A stretch of 64,000 nt of DNA from contig NZ_AP022614.1 of NCBI RefSeq assembly GCF_010730575.1, positions 4,278,001 through 4,342,000 of the forward strand, read 5' to 3'. The notes below the pieces were generated by a model. It saw only the letters and a program-made list of their open reading frames with translations, was not told where the DNA came from and ran no database searches. This DNA comes from Mycobacterium parmense. Lineage in GTDB: Bacteria > Actinomycetota > Actinomycetes > Mycobacteriales > Mycobacteriaceae. Of this stretch, positions 9,854 to 18,850 are shown in pieces (the stretch's first letter is position 1; every line of letters begins with the position of its first letter). Made by a program: the position numbers and the translations under genes.

Positions 9854-10327
9854 GTGCAAACCGGATCGCGAACCAGCGCAACGCAGCTGGTCGACCGATT
9901 TCACCAGACGTGCGAGCGGGTTGTCGCCCGGTTTCCCCTGGGGCTCGACTCGATCGTCGCACCCACCTTTCTGGGCTTCTGTCTGATCAACGGCCTCACC
10001 TTCGCCGTCGACCTGGCGATCCTGACGGGCTTGCACAGCCTGCTCCACCTCCCGGTGCCGGTCGCCGTCACCACCGCCTACGCCTGTGCGTTCGCGCTCA
10101 GCTACGCGCTCAATCGCATCTTCAACTTCCAGTCCCACGCGCCGGTCGGTCAACAGGTCGCGATCTACGTGGTGGTTGTCCTGGTCAATTACCTGGCCTT
10201 CATTCTCGGGTTGACCAGCGCGCTGGCGGCCCTAGGGGTGCAATATCAGGTGTCGCGAATAGCGGCAGGGATCTGCGAAGCGGTCTACATGTACAGCGCA
10301 ATGCGGTGGGTCGTCTTCCGCCGCTGA
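9854..10327 (+). CDS. GtrA-like membrane protein
   Basis: The 157-residue protein has four hydrophobic segments typical of GtrA/DPMS flippase-like proteins: FLGFCLINGLTFAVDLAILT, TTAYACAFALSYALNRIFNF, IYVVVVLVNYLAFILGL and a short final helix ending MRWVVFRR. GtrA proteins move or organise polyprenyl-linked sugars at the inner membrane for wall glycosylation. The start is the GTG at 9854; the ribosome binding site is weak. No glycosyltransferase neighbour is present, so the partner is not evident. Confidence 0.85.
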   Translation: MQTGSRTSATQLVDRFHQTCERVVARFPLGLDSIVAPTFLGFCLINGLTFAVDLAILTGLHSLLHLPVPVAVTTAYACAFALSYALNRIFNFQSHAPVGQQVAIYVVVVLVNYLAFILGLTSALAALGVQYQVSRIAAGICEAVYMYSAMRWVVFRR

Positions 10328-10367
10328 TCTTCGCGTTGCCCGGTCCACCGGGCTAGGTTGTCCGACG

Positions 10368-11552
10368 ATGACCGTTCGTGAACCGCAGGGGTGGCTCACC
10401 CCCAACCTTTGGGTGCTGTCGCTGGTGTCGTTGCTGCAGGACGCGGCGAGTGAACTGCTGTATCCGCTGCTGCCGATCTATCTGACGACCGTGCTGGGCG
10501 CGCCACCCTCAGTGGTCGGCGCGGTCGAAGGCGCCGCCGAAGGCGCCGCTTCGTTGACCAAGGTCGTGTCGGGTCCCTTGGGCGACAGGTTCACCCGCCG
10601 CCCGCTCATCGCGACCGGCTATGGGACGGCCGCGCTGGGTAAGCTGATCGTCGCGGCGGCCGGCGTCTGGCCCGGGGTGCTCGTCGGACGGGTCGTCGAT
10701 CGGCTGGGAAAGGGCCTCCGCGGAGCCCCGCGTGACGCGTTGCTGGTGGAGGGGGTGAAGCCGGCCGAACGCGGCCGGGTGTACGGGTTTCACCGCGCGA
10801 TGGACACCCTCGGCGCCGTGATCGGGCCGCTGCTCGGACTCGCCGGGTACGAGCTCTTCGCCCACCAGATCCGTCCGGTGCTCTACCTGGCCGTGCTCCC
10901 CGCGGTGCTGAGCACGCTCTTGATCGCGTGGGTACGGGAACGGCCACGGGTTCAGCCCAAGGCGATCCGGCCGAGCATGCTCGCCGGCGTCCGGCGGTTG
11001 CCGCGCCGATATTGGGGTGTGACCTCCTTCCTGGTCGCGTTTAGTTTGGCGAATTTTCCGGACGCGCTGTTGTTGTTGCGGCTCAAGCAGATCGGCTTCT
11101 CGGTGGTCGGCGTCATCTTGGCTTATGTCGGCTACAACGCCGTCTACGCGATCGCGAGCTTCCCGTCCGGGGTGCTGGCAGACCGTCTCGGCCGGCCTGC
11201 GGTGTTCGGGACCGGGTTGGTGTTCTTCGCCGTCGGCTACCTCGGGTTGGGCCTGACCACCGACCCCACCGCCGCCGGGGTGCTGATCGCCGTGTACGGG
11301 CTGTTCACCGCCTGCTATGACGGCGTCGGAAAGGCTTGGATCTCAACAACTGTCGCCGAAGACCTGCAGTCCAGCGCCCAGGGCCTGCTGCAGGGCTTCA
11401 ACGGGCTCGCAGTGCTGGCGGCGGGACTATGGGCCGGCTTGCTGTGGGGAGCCGACGGGCGGTTGCCGTTGTTGCTCTCGGGCGTCGCCGGCGCGGTTTT
11501 CGCGGTCGTGCTGCTGGGCGCTCAAGCCGGCAGCCGGCGTCAGCTCACCTGA
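10368..11552 (+). CDS. MFS transporter
   Basis: The 394-residue protein has twelve predicted helices. It begins LVSLLQDAASELLYPLLPIY, has the loop 2-3 motif GPLGDRFTRRPLIATGYG, and the RVVDRLGKGLRGAPRDALL loop characteristic of the YfcJ/Bcr-like MFS_1 subgroup that also contains multidrug exporters. The substrate is unknown. It follows gtrA-like by 40 bp and its 3' end overlaps the convergent MFS gene by 8 bp. Confidence 0.85.
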   Translation: MTVREPQGWLTPNLWVLSLVSLLQDAASELLYPLLPIYLTTVLGAPPSVVGAVEGAAEGAASLTKVVSGPLGDRFTRRPLIATGYGTAALGKLIVAAAGVWPGVLVGRVVDRLGKGLRGAPRDALLVEGVKPAERGRVYGFHRAMDTLGAVIGPLLGLAGYELFAHQIRPVLYLAVLPAVLSTLLIAWVRERPRVQPKAIRPSMLAGVRRLPRRYWGVTSFLVAFSLANFPDALLLLRLKQIGFSVVGVILAYVGYNAVYAIASFPSGVLADRLGRPAVFGTGLVFFAVGYLGLGLTTDPTAAGVLIAVYGLFTACYDGVGKAWISTTVAEDLQSSAQGLLQGFNGLAVLAAGLWAGLLWGADGRLPLLLSGVAGAVFAVVLLGAQAGSRRQLT

Positions 11553-12801
11553 CGCCGGCCGACGTGCGGTCGCCCTCGGGGCGTCGGGCCTGCGCATCGT
11601 CCAATCCGTGCGGCATGAGGCGCGTCGGCACCAGCGGGATCGCCGCCAGCGGGAACAACCCGCACAGCGCCCACGCCGCCGGATACGCAGCCGCCGTGAT
11701 CAGCGCGCCGACGAGAGGAGGCGCGGCGGCCGCCATCAGCCGCTGGGTGGTGTTTTGCATCCCCAGCGCTCGTCCGCTCCAGAATGGCCCGGCAAACTCG
11801 GTGATGGCGGTGGCTTCCAGCCCGTTGTCGAGCGACGCGATCACCGCGATCACAACCATGAGCACCACGTCGAATCTCGATCCGCTGCTGTCGGTGAGCG
11901 CCAGCAGCAGCAGCGCCCCGGTGGCGGCGATGGCGATCAGGCGCACCGGGCGCATCCTCGACCCGATGCGATCAGACCACCGACCGACCGCGACGCGGCC
12001 GAGCGCTCCGAGCAGTTGGGACACGGTGACCAGACCGCCGGCCGCTGCCACGGACCAGTGATGATGATCCATCAGCCACACCAGCATGAAGGTCACGGTC
12101 ACCGTCTGAGGAACCATCAGCAAGCCGGCGACCGCGTGGATTCGCCAGAGCACCGGCGATCCGCGATAAGGGTTGGCGAGTTCGCGTTCGCTGGCGACGC
12201 GGCGGGATTTGCGCGGTGGATCGACGATTCCCAGGACGCTGGCAACGGCCGCCACGGTGCACACCAGCGCGAGGAACATCAACCCCGGACGAACGCCCCG
12301 TTCGGCCAGTTCGGGGACGATGAGCGCGCCCAGAGCGATGCCGAGCGGTTGTGCGGTCTGCCGGATCCCCATCGCCAGGCCCCGTTGCCGTGTGGGGAAC
12401 CACGCGGACACCAGGCGGCCGCCGGCGGTGTTACAGCTCGCGGCAGCCATGCCCCCGAGAAACAGAAAGACGCCCACCCACAACATCGAATGGACCGATG
12501 CCGCGGCGTAGGCCGCCGTCGCAGTGAGCGCCGAGCCCACCGCCAACACCGTCCGCTCACCGACGCGGTCCAGCACACAGCCCCACAGAACCAGCGTGAG
12601 CACCATGCCCCAGCTCGGCATCGACGACAACAAGCCGGCTTCGGTCAGCGGGATGCCGCGGTGAGCCTCGAGCGAAGGGATCAGGAAGGCAACACCGTTG
12701 ATGAACAGGAACGAACTCGCCGTTATGCCCACCGATACGGCCATCACCGACCATCGAGCACCCGCACCAATCTGGTGTGTGGCAGCTGGATCCGTCTGCA
12801 T
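11545..12801 (-). CDS. MFS transporter (oxalate/monocarboxylate-like)
   Basis: The 418-residue protein has twelve helices. It starts WSVMAVSVGITASSFLFING and has PLTEAGLLSSMPSWGMVLTL, LVSAWFPTRQRGLAMGIRQT (a motif of the monocarboxylate/glucarate-type MFS) and DRIGSRMRPVRL in the central loop. Substrate class is inferred only loosely. It converges on the preceding MFS gene with an 8-bp overlap. The 290 bp upstream of it (12802-13091) also hold the leader of the COG4705-like gene. Confidence 0.83.
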   Translation of the reverse strand: MQTDPAATHQIGAGARWSVMAVSVGITASSFLFINGVAFLIPSLEAHRGIPLTEAGLLSSMPSWGMVLTLVLWGCVLDRVGERTVLAVGSALTATAAYAAASVHSMLWVGVFLFLGGMAAASCNTAGGRLVSAWFPTRQRGLAMGIRQTAQPLGIALGALIVPELAERGVRPGLMFLALVCTVAAVASVLGIVDPPRKSRRVASERELANPYRGSPVLWRIHAVAGLLMVPQTVTVTFMLVWLMDHHHWSVAAAGGLVTVSQLLGALGRVAVGRWSDRIGSRMRPVRLIAIAATGALLLLALTDSSGSRFDVVLMVVIAVIASLDNGLEATAITEFAGPFWSGRALGMQNTTQRLMAAAAPPLVGALITAAAYPAAWALCGLFPLAAIPLVPTRLMPHGLDDAQARRPEGDRTSAGVR

Positions 12802-12959
12802 ACATCCATCTTGGCACGACGGACAGTGCCACCACGGCCTGCGAACCGCGAAACTTATTGAATCTTAAGCTGATTGCTAAGCAATGGTCAGGGCCGTAGC
12901 GGTCGTTTGAGAGGCCCCTAAAGGGAAAAAGGTTGCACGGCTTGATCGTTGACGTCCCA

Positions 12960-13059
12960 GGGGCGCTTCGCGCCCCGGCGCCCGGGCATGCGAAATCATA
13001 GCTGACTGCCAGCTTCTCTAATCATTCACGCAGGTTTGGCGCCCACGGTTATCGTGGGC
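12960..13059 (+). promoter_or_regulatory. Hairpin-rich 5' leader of the COG4705-like gene
   Basis: Two perfect stem-loops stand in the gap before the gene at 13092: GGGGCGC-TTC-GCGCCCC at 12960-12976, and GCCCACG-GTTAT-CGTGGGC at 13041-13059, only 32 bp before the start codon. A smaller AGCTG-N5-CAGCT lies between them at about 13002-13016. The first could be a terminator-like stem, but no T-run follows it. No known riboswitch consensus is recognised. Further upstream, about 12863-12880, an AT-rich CTTAAGC/GCTAAGC repeat may be a promoter element. Confidence 0.4.
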
Positions 13060-13091
13060 GTGACCAACGACGAGCCGGGAAGACTGCGACG

Positions 13092-13877
13092 ATGAGCGAC
13101 GACACGAAGCAAGTGCTGGCCAAGGTGCCGGCCGTCACCCTCGGCTTCTGGGTGATCAAGATCTTGGCGACGACGCTGGGTGAAACCGGCGGTGACACCG
13201 TCACGATGACGCTGAACTGGGGGTACGTCGCCGGGGTTGCGCTGTTCGGTGTCGGCCTACTGGTGCTGGTCGCCGCGCAAATCTTCGCGAAGCGCTTTCA
13301 TGCGTCGCTATACTGGGCGACCATCGTGGCGTCGACGACGTTCGGCACGGCGCTGGCCGATTTCGCGGACAGGTCACTGGGAATCGGTTACACGGGCGGA
13401 TCCCTTCTGCTGGCCGGTTGCCTGATAGTGACCCTCGGTCTCTGGCGCTGGACGCAGGGAACCGTGTCGGTGAGCACCGTGTCGACGCCGAAAGTGGAGG
13501 CCTTCTACTGGGCCACCATCACCTTCTCGCAGACGCTGGGCACCGCCCTGGGCGACTGGCTGGCCGACACTCGTGGATTCGGGTACGAGCGCGGCGCGCT
13601 GATCTTCGCCGCCGGCCTCGTCGTGGTGGTGGCCCTGTACTACTGGACCGGAATCTCCCGCGTCGTCTTGTTCTGGGTTGCCTTCGTCCTCACGCGGCCC
13701 CTGGGCGCGACCGTTGGTGACTTCCTCGACAAGCCGGTGGCCGACGGCGGCCTGGCCCTGAGTCGCCCACTTGCCTCGGCGGTCATCGCCGCACTGATCG
13801 TCGCGTTGCTCATCGTCCTGCCGCAACGCCCGGGGCGCCACCCCGGTCGCGCCGGGGACGTCGTCACCGAGTCCTGA
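13092..13877 (+). CDS. COG4705-like membrane protein, internally repeated
   Basis: The 261-residue protein has about eight helices built from repeated units. KILATTLGETGGDT, ASTTFGTALADFADRSLGIGY, FSQTLGTALGDWLADTRGFGY and LTRPLGATVGDFLDKPVADGG are four related polar motifs, each following a helix. This is the pattern of the uncharacterised membrane-anchored COG4705 family. The repeated TxxxT(L)G-(E/D) motifs could line a transport path, which is inference. The 5' leader has two perfect hairpins. Biochemical function is unknown. Confidence 0.75.
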   Translation: MSDDTKQVLAKVPAVTLGFWVIKILATTLGETGGDTVTMTLNWGYVAGVALFGVGLLVLVAAQIFAKRFHASLYWATIVASTTFGTALADFADRSLGIGYTGGSLLLAGCLIVTLGLWRWTQGTVSVSTVSTPKVEAFYWATITFSQTLGTALGDWLADTRGFGYERGALIFAAGLVVVVALYYWTGISRVVLFWVAFVLTRPLGATVGDFLDKPVADGGLALSRPLASAVIAALIVALLIVLPQRPGRHPGRAGDVVTES

Positions 13878-13938
13878 CGACCGTCTTCGTCAAGGCCGCC
13901 GTCCTTCCTCGTGGGGTGAGTACCGCCCTGGCGGCAAG

Positions 13939-15594
13939 TCACGCCGACGTCTCCGGATATTCAGCCGTCCAGCGGACCTCGTCGATGCGGCCGGCGAGTT
14001 CCTGATCGCTGCGCTCGGGGGCCACGCCGTCCGCGACGGCCTGCACGGCAACGGCGTGGGCGATGCGCACAGCGATGTCAGGGACGTCGGCCCAGTCCGG
14101 TAGCAGGGGCTGGTCGGGGTCGGTCAGGGCGGGTGACGCGTCGCCGAGGGTCGCCGCGGCGACCCGCATCATCTCGTCGGTGACCCGGCTCGCCTGCGCG
14201 GCGGTCACCGCGAGCCCCATCGCGGGGAAGATGTAGACGTTATTGCACTGCGCGATACGTTTTTCCACGCCGTCGTGCTGCAGGGGAGCGAATGGCGAGC
14301 CCGTGGCGATCAGCGCCCGCCCGTCGGTCCAGTGGTCCAGTTCGGCCGGGTGCGCCTCGGCGCGGCTCGTCGGGTTGGACAGCGGGAAGATGATCGGGCG
14401 ATCGGCCTTCGCGGCCATCTCGCGCACGATCTCCTCGGTGAATGCGCCGGCCGCGGTGGACAGCCCGAGCAGGACGCCGACGTCGACGTTGTGCACGACA
14501 TCGGCCAACTGGGCCGGCCCGGACAGCTTCCAATCGGCCACGCGGTCGGCGGGCTGGGCGAAGTCGCGCTGTCCCTCGGAGAGATCGGTGCGGTCGTCGG
14601 TGAGCAGCCCGACGACGTCGACGACCCAGAGCCGCTCTCGGGCCGCACGCTCGGAAAGCCCCTCGTTGACCATCTCCCGCCGGATCATGTCCAGCACGCC
14701 GATGCCGGCGGAGCCCGCCCCGAGCATCACGACCTGCTGTTGCGACAGCGGCCGGCCGGCCACCTTCGCGGCGCCGTGCAACGCACCTAGGGTGACGGCG
14801 GCGGTGCCCTGGATGTCGTCGTTGAAGGTCAGCAGCTTGTCGCGGTAGCGGGCAAGGATCGGCTGGGCGTGCGCGGTGGCGAAGTCCTCCCACTGCAGCA
14901 GCACATCCGGCAGTTGCTCGCGCACCGCGGTGACGAACTGGTCGATGAATTCGTAGTACGTGTCGTCGTCGATGCGCCGGTGACGCCAGCCGAGGTATTG
15001 CGGGTCGTCGAGCAGTTCGACGTTGTCGGTACCGACGTCGAGCACGATCGGCAGGGTGCGGGCGGGATCGATACCGCCGATGAGGGTGTAAAGCGAGAGC
15101 TTGCCGATCGGGATACCCATGCCGCCGATCCCCTGGTCGCCCAAGCCGAGAATACGCTGCCCGTCGGTCACCACGATCACGTCGACGTCGCGGTGGGGCC
15201 GGTTGCCCAGCACCTCGCCGAGGCGGTCGCGGTCGGGATAGGAAACGAACAATCCTCTTGGGCGCCGGTAGATTTCGCTGAAACGCTGGCAGGCCTCACC
15301 GACGGTGGGCGTGTAGACGACGGGCAGGGTCTCGGGTATGTGGTCGCTCAGCACGCGGTAGAACAGCGTCTCGTTGCGATCCTGTAGGGCGCGCAGATAG
15401 ATGTGCTGGTCGAGACCGTCTCGGCGAGTTGAGAACTCGTGCCAGCAGTGCGCGGCCTGTTCGTCGATGGTCTTCACCGCGGTCGGCAGCAGGCCCAGCA
15501 GTCCGAACTTCCGCCGCTCGTCTTCCGTGAAGGCCGTGCCCTTGGTCGTCAGAGCGTCGAACAGCCTTGCTTGACCACGTTTGTCGTCGGACAT
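13939..15594 (-). CDS. mez: NAD-dependent malic enzyme
   Basis: The 551-residue protein matches the length of mycobacterial malic enzyme. It has the malic-enzyme signature around VVYTPTVGEACQRFS, the active-site region FNDDIQGTAAVTLGAL, the dinucleotide-binding LGAGSAGIGVLDMI and PLSNPTSRAEAHPAEL. It decarboxylates malate to pyruvate, linking the TCA cycle to gluconeogenesis and lipid synthesis. It is monocistronic between a convergent membrane protein and a zinc-ribbon gene. Start ATG 15594 encodes MSDDKRGQARLFDAL. Confidence 0.95.
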   Translation of the reverse strand: MSDDKRGQARLFDALTTKGTAFTEDERRKFGLLGLLPTAVKTIDEQAAHCWHEFSTRRDGLDQHIYLRALQDRNETLFYRVLSDHIPETLPVVYTPTVGEACQRFSEIYRRPRGLFVSYPDRDRLGEVLGNRPHRDVDVIVVTDGQRILGLGDQGIGGMGIPIGKLSLYTLIGGIDPARTLPIVLDVGTDNVELLDDPQYLGWRHRRIDDDTYYEFIDQFVTAVREQLPDVLLQWEDFATAHAQPILARYRDKLLTFNDDIQGTAAVTLGALHGAAKVAGRPLSQQQVVMLGAGSAGIGVLDMIRREMVNEGLSERAARERLWVVDVVGLLTDDRTDLSEGQRDFAQPADRVADWKLSGPAQLADVVHNVDVGVLLGLSTAAGAFTEEIVREMAAKADRPIIFPLSNPTSRAEAHPAELDHWTDGRALIATGSPFAPLQHDGVEKRIAQCNNVYIFPAMGLAVTAAQASRVTDEMMRVAAATLGDASPALTDPDQPLLPDWADVPDIAVRIAHAVAVQAVADGVAPERSDQELAGRIDEVRWTAEYPETSA

Positions 15595-15809
15595 CGAGAA
15601 AGCCCTTCTGCCGTGGAATTCGGCCGATGCGGCGCTTTGCCTCCGCGAGACAACCAGAAGCTACCGCAGGGAATCCACCGGCGTCGAATCCTTCGGTCAC
15701 GGGTCAGCTACTCTCGGCGGCCGGGCGCACCGCGGACATGCGGCGTTCATCGCCGGTTTGACCGCGGTTCGGGATGACCATGTCCACAACACGGTTCGGT
15801 GGGTGCCCC

Positions 15810-16073
15810 TCAGCCGGGGCGGTTGGCGCGCAGGGCGGCCGACTCACGGCAGATCACTTTGGACTCCCTACGCGCTCTGCGCGCGCGCCTGCGCAACTGT
15901 CGCGCGAATGCCGTCGCGTAGTCGGACTGCCCGATGTCGGGTACGTCGGATTGCCGGCTGGCGACGCGTGACCGGTAGGCCTTCTGCCGGCACGCGCCCG
16001 AGCAGTAACACGCGTCGGAGCGACCGTGGAACCGCTTCCCGCATACACAACATCGCAATTCTGACGCGCCCAC
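15810..16073 (-). CDS. Small zinc-ribbon protein
   Basis: About 87 residues. The N-terminus has CCVCGKRF, then CYCSGACRQKAYRSR: four-cysteine knuckles plus basic helices, typical of small actinobacterial treble-clef/zinc-ribbon proteins that bind nucleic acid. A strongly basic segment RQLRRRARRARRESK follows. The reading frame extends to 16352, but the best start is GTG 16073, just before the first cysteine pair. The frame further upstream runs through a palindrome at 16081-16102, so that part is probably not coding. Target unknown. Confidence 0.6.
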   Translation of the reverse strand: MGASELRCCVCGKRFHGRSDACYCSGACRQKAYRSRVASRQSDVPDIGQSDYATAFARQLRRRARRARRESKVICRESAALRANRPG

Positions 16074-16080
16074 CCCTGGA

Positions 16081-16102
16081 ACGTTACATTTATTCGTAAC
16101 GT
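16081..16102. promoter_or_regulatory. 7-bp-arm palindrome in the divergent gap
   Basis: ACGTTAC and GTAACGT flank an AT-rich 8-bp spacer. The arms are exact reverse complements and the 22-bp size fits a TetR- or MarR-type operator. It sits 8 bp upstream of the proposed zinc-ribbon start and 288 bp upstream of the GGDEF gene, within the 317-bp gap 16074-16390. The rest of that gap shows no other gene; GGAGG before 16391 is the ribosome binding site of the GGDEF gene. Confidence 0.5.
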
Positions 16103-16390
16103 CAGCCAAGGGCGTTCTCAGCGATTTCGTCCCCAAAGCGAAGCCCTGGCAACGGAGTAGCATTTTCGCCCGGGAGTTTGTGAATACCGCCAACGGCCGG
16201 AAATTCTGAGCGTAAAACAGGAAATGGCCGAAGGCCGGTGACGAGGTTGGCGATGCGCTAGCCGCTGCGGGCGAATTGCACCGCCCGAACGGGCGAAGGG
16301 GGAGTCGATGCACCGCCACCCCGGTCCCTGCGGATCGGCCGATCGCAAGCACCGCGAATCCTTCCCGCAGGACGGTCGGAGGTTCGTCGG

Positions 16391-17464
16391 GTGACGGCGC
16401 CTCTGAGAGCGTGGTGGAGCCAGCCCGACCAGTTCGACTGGATCACCTCGTTCCTGCTGCAACGCGGCATGCTGCGGCCGGCCCGCATGATCATGTCCGT
16501 CGTCGCCGGATCCTCGGCGTTGGTGCCGCTGACTGTGCTGCCCAGCCAGAGCCATCCGACCGCTGTCCAGGTGGTCACCGCTGTGTTCGGTGCGGCGGTC
16601 ACCGTCGGCATGACCGCCATGTGGCTGACGCGATGGCCGACGCGCAGGCAATCCCAGGCCGGCGCGGTGATCGGGGCGTTGTGCATCGGTGGGTGGAGTC
16701 TCATTCAGCCCACTGCGGCGCTGGCCGCGCTGGCGTGTACGGCCATGGCGGTGACCGGCGGCTACATGGCGTTCTTCCACAGCCTTCGACTGCTGCTCGT
16801 CAACGCGCTGGTAGCGACCGTGCTCGCCGCCACGGTGGTGCTCAGGCTGGCCATAGAGGTCAACGTGGCCACGGCCGTCTCTGCTCTGTGGGTCATCAAT
16901 TTCGTCAACTTGTCGATCCCCCTGGCGATTTGGGGCATTTCGCAGGCGATGGGCTTGTACGCACAGCGCTCCGAGGAGGACGCTCTCACGGGCTTGCTCA
17001 ACCGCCGGGCCTTCACGGCGGCGGTCGCCGTTCGGTTGGCGAATCCACCCCAGGCGCACACGCACTTGGCGGTGGTGATGATCGATCTCGACAACTTCAA
17101 GCGCATCAACGACACGCACGGTCATCCGGCCGGCGACCGCGCCCTGCGTTCGGTCGCGGAGTTGCTGCGGGCCCACACACCTGCCGACGCGGTGATCTGC
17201 CGTGCCGGCGGCGAAGAGTTTTTGGTCGCGGTGACCGCTGCCGACGCGGACGTGTGGCCCTTGACGGCGCGGTTCTGCGACGCCTTCGCCGGACTCTCCC
17301 CGAAGATCACGGCGAGCATTGGCAGCGCCAGCACCGCGCTGCACCTACTGACCGGACCGGACGTCGCACGCCTGATCGACGAACTTGTCGTCAGCGCCGA
17401 CAGGGCCATGTACGCCGCCAAACGCAACGGGGGGAACCAGGCTTGCCACAGCGCCCGTGCGTAG
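16391..17464 (+). CDS. Membrane-bound GGDEF diguanylate cyclase
   Basis: The 357-residue protein has six hydrophobic helices in residues ~30-190 and then a GGDEF domain from ~195. DALTGLLNRRAF, MIDLDNFKRINDTHGHPAGD and the catalytic GGEEF (273-277) are intact, so c-di-GMP synthesis is expected. No RxxD inhibitory site is visible before GGEEF, so product feedback may be absent. GTG 16391 is supported by GGAGG upstream. The N-terminal sensory helices have no recognised ligand. Confidence 0.9.
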   Translation: MTAPLRAWWSQPDQFDWITSFLLQRGMLRPARMIMSVVAGSSALVPLTVLPSQSHPTAVQVVTAVFGAAVTVGMTAMWLTRWPTRRQSQAGAVIGALCIGGWSLIQPTAALAALACTAMAVTGGYMAFFHSLRLLLVNALVATVLAATVVLRLAIEVNVATAVSALWVINFVNLSIPLAIWGISQAMGLYAQRSEEDALTGLLNRRAFTAAVAVRLANPPQAHTHLAVVMIDLDNFKRINDTHGHPAGDRALRSVAELLRAHTPADAVICRAGGEEFLVAVTAADADVWPLTARFCDAFAGLSPKITASIGSASTALHLLTGPDVARLIDELVVSADRAMYAAKRNGGNQACHSARA

Positions 17465-17469
17465 ATCGT

Positions 17470-17727
17470 TCATCGGCGATCGGCCGGCGCCGGCAGGCCG
17501 GGCAACCAGGCGGTGAGGCCCTCCCGGATTCCTCGATCGATCTCCGCGCGCCGGGCCGGGCCGGCGGGTGCGGCGGACTCGCCGCATTGACAGCGGAGGC
17601 CGTCGAACGGGTTCTGGTCGGCTCCGGTCAGCCCCGGTTCTGCGGCGGCCGACGCGGCGCAACCGAGGCCACCGAATGCGACGGCGGCGCCGACCAGGAG
17701 CTTGGCGAGCAAGCGTGGAGTGAGCAT
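17470..17727 (-). CDS. Small exported protein
   Basis: The 85-residue protein starts at ATG 17727 (MLTPRLLAKLLVGAAVAFGG). The signal peptide ends in ASAAAEPGL, with a likely cleavage after AAA or SAA. The mature part is about 55 residues, with GADQNPFDGLRCQCGES, a two-cysteine motif that recurs in small mycobacterial secreted proteins, and a C-terminal GLTAWLPGLP. It converges on the GGDEF gene with a 5-bp gap. Function is unknown. Confidence 0.65.
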   Translation of the reverse strand: MLTPRLLAKLLVGAAVAFGGLGCAASAAAEPGLTGADQNPFDGLRCQCGESAAPAGPARRAEIDRGIREGLTAWLPGLPAPADRR

Positions 17728-17785
17728 GTCGGTAGGACGCGGCAACTCACCGATCCGGTTCACCCCGTGCGCTACTCGACTGGCT

Positions 17786-17863
17786 TCAGGCGGCTCTCGA
17801 ACGTTGCATGAGGATGCCCTTGGCCTGGCCGATGAGGTCGCGGCCTTCGATCGTCGGTCTTTC
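17786..17863 (-). pseudogene. Remnant of an ANTAR-domain regulator gene
   Basis: Directly after the stop codon of the methyltransferase gene, the minus strand encodes 25 residues ending in a stop. They contain IEGRDLIGQAKGILMQR, the diagnostic start of an ANTAR RNA-binding domain (normally preceded by a GAF or PAS domain). The helix then ends early as SRAA followed by a stop. No upstream sensor domain or start codon exists because the methyltransferase occupies that place. It is a decayed fragment. Confidence 0.6.
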
Positions 17864-18766
17864 TCAGCGAGCGAGCGTCGCGGTGAGGTAGCCGGACGCG
17901 CCCCCGAACGACGCCAGCTCGTCATCGGGTAACTCGAATCCGTGCGCCGCGTAGGCCTGCTCGGTCGTACGGATGTCGGTCCGCCAACCGTGCCCGGCGA
18001 GGTAGTCGGCGGCGGTATTGCGTTCGCCGGTGTAGAAGAGCTCGGCCAAGTTGATGTTGGAGCCGATGCGCCGCGACCGCTCGGTGAGCCTTTCGGCCCA
18101 GTCGGACGGTATGCCGCGCATGTCCAGGTGCTCGGTCGCTATCCGGCTGCCCGGAGACGAGAGCGCGGCGATGTTGTCGAACAAGCGGTCCTGCGCGTCC
18201 GGGGGCAGGTAGACCAACAGGCCCTCGGCGGTCCAGGCGGTCGGCTGCCGGGGATCGAACCCGGCGTTGGTCAACGCCGCGGGCCAATCGTCGCGCAGGT
18301 CGACCGCAACCGTTCGCCGCGCCGCGGTCGGCTCGGCCCCCAGGTCGCGCAGTGTCCTCGTCTTGAACTCGATGACATCGGGTTGGTCTATCTCGTAGAC
18401 CACCGTTTGCGCGGGCCACGGCAGCCGGTACGCCCTGGTGTCCAGCCCGGAAGCCAGGATGACGGCCTGCCGGATGCCCGCGGCGGTGGCTTGCAGGAAG
18501 AAGTCGTCGAAGAAGCGGGTACGCACGGTGATCTGTTCGTCCATGGCACGGCGGTTCAGCAGGGGATCGCTGGTCTGCCCGAGCTCGCCGTCGATCAGCT
18601 TGACGAAGGTGTCGATACCTACGGCGCGGACCAGCGCGTCGGCCCAAGGATCGTCGAGAAGCGGTTCCGGTCCCTTGGATGCCATCGCGCGCGACGCGGC
18701 GACCGCGGTCGCGGTCGCGCCGACGCTGGACGCGAGATCCCAGGTGTCGTTCTCGGTGCGGCCCAT
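17864..18766 (-). CDS. TIGR00027-type SAM-dependent methyltransferase
   Basis: The 300-residue protein is a member of the mycobacterial leucine-carboxyl-methyltransferase-like group (TIGR00027). It shows [21 protein letters not shown] at the start, [38 protein letters not shown] (SAM site), [16 protein letters not shown] and [19 protein letters not shown]. The many paralogues in mycobacteria have mostly unknown acceptors. GGAGGA precedes ATG 18766. It directly abuts an ANTAR-gene remnant, suggesting insertion or rearrangement at its 3' end. Confidence 0.9.
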   Translation of the reverse strand: MGRTENDTWDLASSVGATATAVAASRAMASKGPEPLLDDPWADALVRAVGIDTFVKLIDGELGQTSDPLLNRRAMDEQITVRTRFFDDFFLQATAAGIRQAVILASGLDTRAYRLPWPAQTVVYEIDQPDVIEFKTRTLRDLGAEPTAARRTVAVDLRDDWPAALTNAGFDPRQPTAWTAEGLLVYLPPDAQDRLFDNIAALSSPGSRIATEHLDMRGIPSDWAERLTERSRRIGSNINLAELFYTGERNTAADYLAGHGWRTDIRTTEQAYAAHGFELPDDELASFGGASGYLTATLAR

Positions 18767-18850
18767 TCGAAGCTTCCTCCCCGTGGCGTTCCAAGCATTA
18801 GTTAGGTCAGTTAAGCGATGGCTTCACTGTACGCCGTGTGGCCAAGAACC

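Noticed and set aside
18799..18815. AGTTAG/AGTTAA repeat between the methyltransferase and XRE genes
   Set aside because: Looks like a half-conserved operator, but the halves do not form a consistent palindrome and spacing is arbitrary.
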